A DNA stretch of 8,309 nucleotides from an uncultured Oscillospiraceae bacterium (GTDB lineage: Bacteria; Bacillota; Clostridia; Oscillospirales; Oscillospiraceae). The notes below the pieces were generated by a model, which saw only the letters and a list, made by a program, of their open reading frames with translations, was not told the origin of the DNA and searched no databases. Position 1 is the first letter of the stretch. Each line of letters begins with the position of its first letter. Location: contig CAKTKM010000061.1 of assembly GCA_934569425.1 (NCBI GenBank), positions 1 to 8,309 of the forward strand, given 5' to 3'. Both the position numbers and the translations under genes were made by a program. Below, in pieces: positions 1 to 7,807 of this stretch.

Positions 1-2178
<2,178 letters not shown>

Positions 2179-2188
2179 ACCGCCCGCC

Positions 2189-3964
2189 TCAGCTTTCCGG
2201 ATGCTTCATCAGGTTTGCCGCCAGCGCCAATATGGCTTTCCGATCTTCGCCCGATGCCTGTCCGGTGCGGTCGATCTTCCGGCAAAGCTCCGGCAATGTG
2301 GTCTCTGCCATGTCCAGCAGCACACGGGCGGTCTTGGCGGTATCCGCCACGGGAACATCCGCAAAGGCGTGGTCCAGCGCCGCCGTCAGCAATATGACCT
2401 GCTGGTGCTGGCTGTAGGGATGGTACTGCTCCTGCCGCAGCAGACGCATCAGGCCCTGCCCGTAGTGCAGCTGCCGCTTGGTGGCATCATCCAGATCGCT
2501 GGAGAACTGCATGAACACCTCCATCTCGCGGTACTGGGCCAGATCAAGGCGCAGCGTACCGGAGGCCTTTTTCATCGCCTGCGTCTGTGCCGCGCCGCCC
2601 ACACGGGATACGGACAGACCCACGTTGACTGCCGGGCGCTGCCCTGCGTGGAACAGACTGCTCTCCAAAAAGATCTGTCCATCCGTGATGGATATGATGT
2701 TGGTGGGGATATAGGCGGACACATCGCCCGCCTGCGTCTCCACAATGGGCAGCGCCGTCATGCTGCCGCCGCCCAGCACGTCGGACAGGTGGGCAGACCG
2801 CTCCAGCAGCCGGGAGTGCAGATAAAACACATCTCCGGGATAGGCCTCACGACCGGGGGAACGCTCCAGCAGCAGACTCAGTGCGCGGTAGGCCACGGCG
2901 TGCTTGGACAGGTCGTCGTATACGATCAGCACATCCCTGCCACGGTGCATGAAGTATTCGCCCAGCGCGCATCCGGCATAGGGCGCGATATATTGCAGCG
3001 TGGCAGAATCGCTGGCGGTGGCGGCCATTACGATGGTATAGTCCATGGCGTCGCGGCGGCGCAGCGTTTCCACCAACTGTGCCACAGAGGACGCCTTCTG
3101 TCCGATGGCCACATAGATACAGACGATATTCTTCCCCTTCTGATTCAGGATGGTGTCCAGTGCGATGGCGGTCTTTCCCGTCTGGCGGTCACCGATGATC
3201 AGCTCACGCTGACCACGGCCAATGGGGAACATGGAGTCGATGGTCAGAATGCCCGTCTCCAGCGGCTGATCCACCGGCTGGCGGTCAATGATACCTGGGG
3301 CCGGGGCCTCCACCGGATAGTAGTCCTCCGCCGCGATCTCACCGGCATCGTCTATGGGTTCGCCCAGCGCGTTGATCACACGGCCCAGAAAGCCCTCGCC
3401 CACCGGCGTGCCCGCCACCTTTCCGGTGCGGCGCACCATACTGCCCTCCACGATCTCGCTGTCGTCTCCGAAGATCACGCAGCCGATCTCGGATTCCCGC
3501 AGATCAAGGATCATGCCCTTCAGTCCGCCGTCAAACAGCAGGATCTCGCCGTATTCCGCCCCGGCAAGCCCGCTGACTGTGGCGATCCCGTCGCCCACCG
3601 TCAGCACGGTGCCTACCTCGTCGGCACGGGGCGCGGGTGCGAAGCCCTGAATGGCCTGCCGCACCAGCGGCATCACGTCGCCGTGGCCACGGACGGCCTG
3701 GGATACCTGCTCCTTCAGCTGGCGGCTCTTGCCCGCGGCGCTCCAGTCGTAGATCTGATCCAGCTGCCAGCGGTAAACAGAGGTACCTACCTCAATGCGA
3801 AAGCCGTCATGGACGCTCGCGCCCTTCCGCCACACGACGCCGACGGTTTTCTGATACTTCTTTTCCAGAAACGCCCGCAGACGCTCCAGCTGCTCCTGAG
3901 AAGGCTCTTCGGCGCTGTAAAGATAGGCTTCGACCTCGACTTTTCTGATCTCATGCTCCGTCAT
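2189..3964 (-). CDS. atpA: F1 ATP synthase alpha subunit with fused delta C-terminal-like domain
   Basis: This is the non-catalytic, nucleotide-binding alpha subunit of F1, here 591 aa against about 500-513 in the family. Residues from about 98 onward are a complete alpha chain: a short N-terminal helix (PLVRQAIQGF), the beta-barrel entry EVGTVLTVGDGIATVSGL (116-133), the P-loop GDRQTGKT (258-265), the ALSLLLERSPGREAYPGDVF region, the arginine finger in SVSRVGG (Arg454), and a C-terminal helical domain beginning near LDDATKRQL. The first 75 or so residues are not found in ordinary alpha. They match the C-terminal domain of the delta subunit: charged helices (PSQEQLERLRAFLEKKY), a beta strand, then HDGFRIEVGTSVYRWQLDQI, equivalent to the GGLIVRIGDRIYDGSVSGKL stretch of Bacillus-type delta. 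The ATG at 3964 has AAGGAGG 8 nt upstream and sits 3 nt after the atpF stop, so the extension is translated as part of the gene. Alpha identity is certain. The delta assignment is by pattern, not alignment. Confidence 0.96.
   Translation of the reverse strand: MTEHEIRKVEVEAYLYSAEEPSQEQLERLRAFLEKKYQKTVGVVWRKGASVHDGFRIEVGTSVYRWQLDQIYDWSAAGKSRQLKEQVSQAVRGHGDVMPLVRQAIQGFAPAPRADEVGTVLTVGDGIATVSGLAGAEYGEILLFDGGLKGMILDLRESEIGCVIFGDDSEIVEGSMVRRTGKVAGTPVGEGFLGRVINALGEPIDDAGEIAAEDYYPVEAPAPGIIDRQPVDQPLETGILTIDSMFPIGRGQRELIIGDRQTGKTAIALDTILNQKGKNIVCIYVAIGQKASSVAQLVETLRRRDAMDYTIVMAATASDSATLQYIAPYAGCALGEYFMHRGRDVLIVYDDLSKHAVAYRALSLLLERSPGREAYPGDVFYLHSRLLERSAHLSDVLGGGSMTALPIVETQAGDVSAYIPTNIISITDGQIFLESSLFHAGQRPAVNVGLSVSRVGGAAQTQAMKKASGTLRLDLAQYREMEVFMQFSSDLDDATKRQLHYGQGLMRLLRQEQYHPYSQHQQVILLTAALDHAFADVPVADTAKTARVLLDMAETTLPELCRKIDRTGQASGEDRKAILALAANLMKHPES
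3674..3964 (-). other. delta-subunit C-terminal-like domain plus linker fused to alpha (residues 1-97)
   Basis: This part of the alpha gene encodes what appears to be the C-terminal domain of the stator subunit delta (OSCP), about residues 8-73, and a charged linker to about residue 97. In ordinary F1Fo enzymes delta is a separate protein of about 180 aa. Its helical N-terminal domain caps the N-termini of the three alpha chains, and its C-terminal domain holds the tail of the b dimer. Only the b-binding half is visible here. There is no room for the other half, because atpF ends 3 nt upstream. The motif that convinces me is G-F-R-I-x-V-G followed by V-Y and a final Leu-rich helix, preceded by an EQLERL amphipathic helix, in the order seen in delta. 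The functional inference is that alpha itself grips the b subunits. Confidence 0.8.
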
Positions 3965-3967
3965 GCG

Positions 3968-4450
3968 TCAGTCCTCCTTCTCCACCTTGTCCAGAAAATC
4001 GTCCAGCGGCGCTTTCCCGGAGGGCGGCAGCAGCTTATCCACCGCCTCCGCCACAAGGACGTCGATCTCCGTACCGGCCTCGACCAGCACTCTGGCCTTC
4101 TCCTGCGCGGCCTCCTTCTGTGCTCTGTCCAGAATGGCGCGGCGCTCCTCTTTGGCCTGTTGGAGCTGCTCTGCCGCCGCCTGCCGCGCGGACTCCATGG
4201 CCTGCTGCTTCAGCGCGGCGGCCTCATTCTCTACATTGGCCAGATGGTCGCGGTACTGCTTTTCCTCGCTCTGCGCGTCGGCCAGCTTCTGCTTGGCCTC
4301 CGCGTCCATGTCCTCGTAGTAGGCGGTGCGCTTGTCCATAAACGCCTTTACGGGCCGGTACAGCAGCAGGTACAGTCCGCCGAACAGGAGCAGGAAGTTG
4401 AAGAGATGCAGCAATATCTGCTGCCAGTCGATATTCAGTGGTACACCCAT
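3968..4450 (-). CDS. atpF: Fo ATP synthase b subunit
   Basis: Subunit b forms the peripheral stalk that keeps the alpha3beta3 head from spinning with the rotor. The 160-aa product starts MGVPLNIDWQQILLHLFNFLLLF. It has one N-terminal membrane helix (about residues 10-33) with the Asn-Phe pattern seen in b, followed by YRPVKAFMDKR at the membrane exit. A long Ala/Glu/Gln/Lys-rich coiled coil follows to about residue 130, and it ends in DVLVAEAVDKLL and LDDFLDKV, the part expected to meet delta. The length is normal, so the missing delta N-terminal half has not been moved here. I prefer the ATG at 4450 to the in-frame GTG at 4468, which overlaps the atpE stop, because GGGAGG sits 7 nt before the ATG. 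The GTG form would add six residues. The gene is single, with no b' partner in the window, so a homodimer is expected. Confidence 0.95.
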   Translation of the reverse strand: MGVPLNIDWQQILLHLFNFLLLFGGLYLLLYRPVKAFMDKRTAYYEDMDAEAKQKLADAQSEEKQYRDHLANVENEAAALKQQAMESARQAAAEQLQQAKEERRAILDRAQKEAAQEKARVLVEAGTEIDVLVAEAVDKLLPPSGKAPLDDFLDKVEKED

Positions 4451-4457
4451 ACCGACA

Positions 4458-4463
4458 CCTCCC
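4458..4463 (-). promoter_or_regulatory. ribosome binding site deciding the atpF start
   Basis: GGGAGG on the minus strand lies 7 nt before the ATG at 4450. It falls inside the coding frame that would result from the alternative GTG at 4468, so it argues for the shorter, 160-aa b subunit. Confidence 0.75.
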
Positions 4464-4464
4464 G

Positions 4465-4845
4465 TCACAGCACGAAGATGACCAGAATGGCAATGATCAA
4501 AGCGTAAATGACGACCGTTTCAATGAACACCAGGCCCAGCATCAGGCTGGTACGGATATTTCCGGCGGCCTCCGGCTGGCGGGAGATGCCCTCCGCCGAC
4601 TTGCCGATGGCAAGGCCCATGCCCACGGCGGCAGCCGCGGAGGCAAGGCCCACGCAGACCGCGGCGGCCACGGCCTTGCTGCCGGTGGCGCTGCCCGCCG
4701 TCTCTGTGGCGGTCTGAGCGGTTTCCGCCGCTGTATTGGCAGCGGCGTTATCGGACGTGGCGGCAAAGGCGGCCACGGTGCAGAGCGCGCAGATCAGCGC
4801 GGCCACCAGTGCCATAACGATCACTTTCTTAGAAATGGTTTTCAT
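4465..4845 (-). CDS. atpE: Fo ATP synthase c subunit with signal-like leader and Ala/Thr linker
   Basis: Subunit c forms the ion-carrying rotor ring in the membrane. The product is 126 aa, whereas bacterial F-type c subunits are usually about 70-90. The C-terminal 70 residues are a standard two-helix hairpin: helix 1 about 57-82 with small residues and GMGLAIGK, the polar loop ARQPEA-type motif as SRQPEA (88-93), and helix 2 with the ion-binding Glu109 in VFIETVVIYAL. The first 28 residues look like a signal peptide (MKTISKK, a hydrophobic core, then AFA before a possible cleavage after Ala28). Residues 29-55 are an Ala/Thr-rich low-complexity linker. The ATG at 4845 overlaps the atpB TGA as ATGA and is preceded by GGAGG 8 nt upstream, so the leader is genuinely in the reading frame. 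Whether it is cleaved cannot be told from sequence. The ion-site residues are discussed under findings. Confidence 0.96.
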   Translation of the reverse strand: MKTISKKVIVMALVAALICALCTVAAFAATSDNAAANTAAETAQTATETAGSATGSKAVAAAVCVGLASAAAAVGMGLAIGKSAEGISRQPEAAGNIRTSLMLGLVFIETVVIYALIIAILVIFVL

Positions 4846-5684
4846 GTTCTTTTCCTCCGCAGTTTTGTTTTTTCTTTCGTTTTCCGCTTGGCCGGTTCCG
4901 TGACCTCGCCATAGAACATAGCGGTCAGCATCGTCAATACATAGGTCTGGATCAGTGCGTGCAGCAGCGTAAACATCACGCCCACCGCCACCGGCAGCAC
5001 GAAGCTCAGGTGGATGTAGTAGTACACCAACTCCGTCACCAGCAGTCCACTCAGCAGCGCGCCGAACAGACGGAAGCTCATGGATACGGGCAGCGAGAAA
5101 TCCTTCAGCGTCAGCCCGATTCCCTTGACGCCGTTTCCGGCGATGCCGCCGGACATAATGACAATGTAGGACAGGCAGCCAAGGGCGATGGCACCGTTGA
5201 TATCCGACAGCGGCGCGGGCAGTGACACAGACACGCCGCCCGTCGTTACCGCCTGAATACCGAACAGCTCAAACAGCGTCCCTGTGAAGATATACACGCC
5301 TGCCGCGAACACATACGCGCCCAGGAAGGTATTTCGGTGGGGACTGCTACTCTTCGCAAGGTTATCAAAGAAGCCCACCAGCTCCTCCAGTGCCAGCTGT
5401 AATTTTCCCGGTACCATCCGGAAACGGGGAATGACCAGCAGCCGCAGAAGCAGCGCCGCCAGCAGCAATACCCCTGATACAATCAACGCCGAAATAAACG
5501 CCGGGTCTACCGCTTTCCAGCCCAGCAGGCTGATCCTGTTGGTACCGTGCAGTACCGCGTCGCGCATCGTCTCCTTGATGGACACCGACTCACCTCCGCC
5601 GCCCACCGCCAGCGCGGCGGCCAGTGTCAGCACGATCAAGCCCACCCAGATCACCAGAAACCGAGTCCGTTTCTTTTTCTCCAT
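4842..5684 (-). CDS. atpB: Fo ATP synthase a subunit
   Basis: Subunit a is the stationary membrane channel next to the c ring. It provides the two half-channels and the arginine that ions pass. The 280-aa product starts MEKKKRTRFLVIWVGL with a first membrane helix, then an extracellular loop and about four more hydrophobic segments. The essential arginine is Arg205 in SFRLFGALLSG, and Gln246 in ALIQTYVLTMLTAMFYGE is the counterpart of E. coli Gln252. The protein ends in a strongly basic tail. Earlier in-frame starts exist at 5693 (GTG) and 5690 (ATG), but AGGAAG lies 8 nt before the ATG at 5684 and is too close to, or overlaps, the others. The gene follows the DUF1275 gene by about 21 nt, and its stop overlaps the atpE start. 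The usual Asn after RLFG is Ala here. Confidence 0.95.
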   Translation of the reverse strand: MEKKKRTRFLVIWVGLIVLTLAAALAVGGGGESVSIKETMRDAVLHGTNRISLLGWKAVDPAFISALIVSGVLLLAALLLRLLVIPRFRMVPGKLQLALEELVGFFDNLAKSSSPHRNTFLGAYVFAAGVYIFTGTLFELFGIQAVTTGGVSVSLPAPLSDINGAIALGCLSYIVIMSGGIAGNGVKGIGLTLKDFSLPVSMSFRLFGALLSGLLVTELVYYYIHLSFVLPVAVGVMFTLLHALIQTYVLTMLTAMFYGEVTEPAKRKTKEKTKLRRKRT

Positions 5685-5692
5685 ACGCATCA

Positions 5693-5698
5693 CTTCCT
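5693..5698 (-). promoter_or_regulatory. ribosome binding site deciding the atpB start
   Basis: AGGAAG on the minus strand ends 8 nt before the ATG at 5684. The in-frame GTG at 5693 overlaps this element and the ATG at 5690 is only 2 nt away, so the third candidate start is favoured. Confidence 0.65.
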
Positions 5699-5705
5699 TA
5701 TCCCA

Positions 5706-6377
5706 TTACTTTTCCGGCACGAACATCATGCCGAAGCTGACCGACAGCAACACGCAGCAGACCCAGATCACCCGGTCGCCGAACGCCGTGGCCAGAACGC
5801 TGCCCAATCCCGCACCGATGCCGAACACCAGGATCACGCCGAAATAGGTCAGCGCCTTCCACAGAATTTCCTTGTCCTTTTCCCGGAAGTAGGCGCACAG
5901 CGCCTCCGTTCCGGAGCGCATATTGCCGATGCACATGGTGCTGGCATAGGCGTGGCCCCGCACCTTGTGGAAGGTCTGTACCTGCAAGGCGCAGACAAAG
6001 GACACCAGTGCGTTGGCCAGTGCATCCAGACGCTGGGGCATAAAGCCCACCGCAAGCAGCAGTAGGATCTCGCACAGCAGGATGATCTGCCGCCAGTGGA
6101 TCTTTTCATAGTGCTTCAGCCGGATATGGACGACCTCCGCCGCCGCAATACCGATCATAAAGGACAGGATGGGGATCAGATATTTCAGAGCCGTCGGCCA
6201 CTCCCGCTGGAACAGCGCCGTACTGAGCAGCACGATGTTGCCCGTCTGGGCGTTGGCAAACACGCCGCCCCGACAGCAATAGGTGTACGCGTCCTGAAAG
6301 CCGCCGGACAGAATGATAAAGATCGCCGCCCGAAAGCTGTCCGATATCTGCCCGTGAAAGCTGACGTCATGCTCCAT
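5706..6377 (-). CDS. DUF1275 (YoaK family) integral membrane protein
   Basis: The 223-aa product is predicted to be a polytopic membrane protein with about six hydrophobic segments. It carries the family's recognisable motifs: SGGFQDAYTY (24-33), GGVFANAQTGNIVLL (37-51), and the second-half motif running from NALVSFVCALQVQTF (122-136) to the Gly-Asn-Met-Arg at 151-154. Members of DUF1275 are widespread in bacteria and their biochemical role is not established, so I assign none. The ATG at 6377 begins 2 nt after the aminotransferase stop and has GGAG 6 nt upstream. A TTG at 6383 that overlaps the upstream stop is a weaker alternative adding two residues. It lies immediately before atpB, where many operons carry the small membrane protein gene atpI. 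It shows no resemblance to AtpI in length or motif, so it is a positional rather than a homologous replacement. Confidence 0.9.
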   Translation of the reverse strand: MEHDVSFHGQISDSFRAAIFIILSGGFQDAYTYCCRGGVFANAQTGNIVLLSTALFQREWPTALKYLIPILSFMIGIAAAEVVHIRLKHYEKIHWRQIILLCEILLLLAVGFMPQRLDALANALVSFVCALQVQTFHKVRGHAYASTMCIGNMRSGTEALCAYFREKDKEILWKALTYFGVILVFGIGAGLGSVLATAFGDRVIWVCCVLLSVSFGMMFVPEK

Positions 6378-6379
6378 GG

Positions 6380-7660
6380 TCAACTCCGCTCCTTTTCCAG
6401 CTTCTCAATGCTGACGAGCTTGGTACACAGTGCCAGTATCGTGACGGCGGCACGGATCTCCTCTACTGTGGCAAAGGAGGGGGCCAGCCGGATGTTCCGA
6501 TCCTCCGGATCGCGGCCATAGGGATAGGTCGCGCCTGCCGGTGTGAACTTGACGCCATTGGCGGCGCACAGCTTCACAACCTCAGCGGCGCAGCCCGGCA
6601 GCGTGTCAAAGGAGAGGAAATAGCCACCCTTTGGCGTTGTCCACCGCGCGACGCCTGTGCCGCCCAGCTCCGTGTCCAGCACCTCCAGCACCGCGTCGAA
6701 CTTGGGCTTCAGGATAGCGGCGTGCTTTTTCATGTGGGCCAGCAGCCCCGCGTCATTCTTGAAGAACCGCGCATGCCGCAGCTGGTTCAGCTTATCCGGC
6801 CCAATGGTGGAGAGCTGCAAAAACGACTTGATGTCGATGAGGTTCGCGGCGCTGGCCGCCACCGCCGCAATACCGGAGCCGGGGAACGTGACCTTGCTGG
6901 TGGAGCAGAACTCATAGACCAGATCAGGATGTCCGGTCTTTTCACACTCCGCGATGATATCCGGTATCTGGTCGCACTCCCCGTCGAAGCAGTGGACGCA
7001 GTAGGCGTTATCCCAGAAGATGCGGAAATCTGCCGCTGCGGGCCGCAGGTTGGCAAAGCGTCTGACCACATCATCACTGAACACGATCCCGGTGGGATTC
7101 TGGTATTTCGGCACACACCAGATACCCTTCACCGTCTCGTCCTGCACCAGACGCTCCACCAATGCCATATCCGGGCCGTTTTCATCCATCGGCACCGGGA
7201 TCAACTGGAAGCCGAAATGCTCCGTAATGGCAAAGTGCCGGTCATAGCCCGGCACGGGACACAGGAACTTACGTCCCGGCACCTCCTGCCACGGTGTGCC
7301 GCCGCAGATGCCCTCGGTCATGCCGTGGCTGATGATCTGATACATCAGCGTCAGGCTGCTGTTGCCGCCCACGATGGTATGGGAGGCGTGGGTCCCCATC
7401 ATGTGTGCCAGCAGCCGCTTGGCCTCCGGGATACCGTCAAGGCCGCCGTAGTTGCGGCAGTCCTGACCGCTCTCGCTGTCAAGAATGCTGCGGTGATCCA
7501 GCTCATCCAGCAGCTTCAGCGACAGCTCAAGCTGCTCCGCGGCAGGCTTGCCCCGCGACAGATCCAGCGTCAGGCCACGTTTTTCGTATTCTCTGAGCCG
7601 GCGCAGACATTGCTCCTTCTCCCGTGCCAGCGCCGCGCTATCCATTGATGTGTACTCCAT
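6380..7660 (-). CDS. aspartate aminotransferase, fold-type I, subgroup Ic (AspT-like)
   Basis: This is a PLP-dependent aminotransferase of 426 aa, expected to move the amino group between aspartate and 2-oxoglutarate, giving oxaloacetate and glutamate in the cytoplasm. It resembles the MocR-like subgroup Ic enzymes typified by Corynebacterium AspT, with LDLSRGKPAAEQL (32-44), NYGGLDGIPEAKRLL (70-84) and GGNSSLTLMYQ (98-108). Catalytic landmarks are NPTG (188-191), Asp217 and Tyr220 in WDNAY, the Schiff-base Lys256 in STSKVTFPGSG, and Arg391 in NIRLAPS, which should bind the substrate carboxylate. The ATG at 7660 has GAGGT 6-7 nt upstream. A longer in-frame reading to 7774 would run through the promoter and is not credible. 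It is the first gene after the promoter at 7725-7753 and is 2 nt from the DUF1275 gene. Substrate choice is inferred from family; another amino acid is possible. Confidence 0.9.
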   Translation of the reverse strand: MEYTSMDSAALAREKEQCLRRLREYEKRGLTLDLSRGKPAAEQLELSLKLLDELDHRSILDSESGQDCRNYGGLDGIPEAKRLLAHMMGTHASHTIVGGNSSLTLMYQIISHGMTEGICGGTPWQEVPGRKFLCPVPGYDRHFAITEHFGFQLIPVPMDENGPDMALVERLVQDETVKGIWCVPKYQNPTGIVFSDDVVRRFANLRPAAADFRIFWDNAYCVHCFDGECDQIPDIIAECEKTGHPDLVYEFCSTSKVTFPGSGIAAVAASAANLIDIKSFLQLSTIGPDKLNQLRHARFFKNDAGLLAHMKKHAAILKPKFDAVLEVLDTELGGTGVARWTTPKGGYFLSFDTLPGCAAEVVKLCAANGVKFTPAGATYPYGRDPEDRNIRLAPSFATVEEIRAAVTILALCTKLVSIEKLEKERS

Positions 7661-7685
7661 AATGATACCTCGCTTATTCTGTTCA

Positions 7686-7702
7686 GGCGACGTGCCGTCG
7701 CC
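7686..7702. repeat. perfect 7-bp inverted repeat with 3-nt loop
   Basis: GGCGACG and CGTCGCC flank the trinucleotide TGC. On the minus strand the element falls in the 5' leader of the aminotransferase transcript, about 16-32 nt after the expected start. On the plus strand it sits immediately before the -35 box of the LysR gene. There is no U-run after it in either direction, so it is not an intrinsic terminator. A protein operator or a leader hairpin are both possible. Confidence 0.7.
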
Positions 7703-7703
7703 C

Positions 7704-7732
7704 TTGACTTCCTGTAACGGGTGCATTATACT
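7704..7732 (+). promoter_or_regulatory. sigma-A type promoter for the LysR-family gene
   Basis: TTGACT (7704-7709) and TATACT (7727-7732) are separated by exactly 17 nt, one mismatch from consensus in each box. The expected start is near 7739, leaving a leader of about 69 nt before the ATG at 7808. The -10 box shares four base pairs with the opposing aminotransferase -10. Confidence 0.75.
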
Positions 7733-7753
7733 GGCATTGCTTCTATATGTAAA
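7725..7753 (-). promoter_or_regulatory. sigma-A type promoter for the aminotransferase-DUF1275-atp train
   Basis: On the minus strand TTTACA (7748-7753) and TATAAT (7725-7730) are separated by 17 nt; the -10 is perfect and the -35 has one mismatch. Transcription should start near 7718, giving a leader of about 58 nt. No other clear promoter was found in the short gaps before atpB, so this may drive the ATP synthase genes as well, though internal promoters inside the upstream coding regions cannot be excluded by eye. Confidence 0.75.
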
Positions 7754-7807
7754 ATGTATGTTGAATATGGCCATTATATCTTATTGACATATCCAAGCGG
7801 AGGGCAT

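Noticed and set aside
3965..3967. A delta gene lost by frameshift or sequencing error between atpF and atpA
   Set aside because: Only 3 nt separate the two genes, atpF ends with its normal C-terminal motif, and the fused frame has its own Shine-Dalgarno site and start, so there is no room for a broken delta N-terminal half.
4465..4845. Long c subunit as a V-type (four-helix) proteolipid
   Set aside because: Only one hairpin with one RQPEA loop and one membrane glutamate is present; the extra length is leader and low-complexity linker.
6722..7648. 308-codon plus-strand frame opposite the aminotransferase
   Set aside because: Antisense shadow of a gene with intact catalytic motifs; no ribosome site or family signature.
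7661..7774. N-terminal extension of the aminotransferase to an ATG at 7774
   Set aside because: The extra codons cover the -35 and -10 boxes of its own promoter and the expected transcript start near 7718; the ATG at 7660 has a Shine-Dalgarno site and begins where the family does.
7773..7778. Second TATAAT on the minus strand
   Set aside because: The sequence 17 nt upstream (TCCGCT) is not a usable -35 and the nearby TTGGAT is only 12 nt away; it may be chance in an AT-rich gap.
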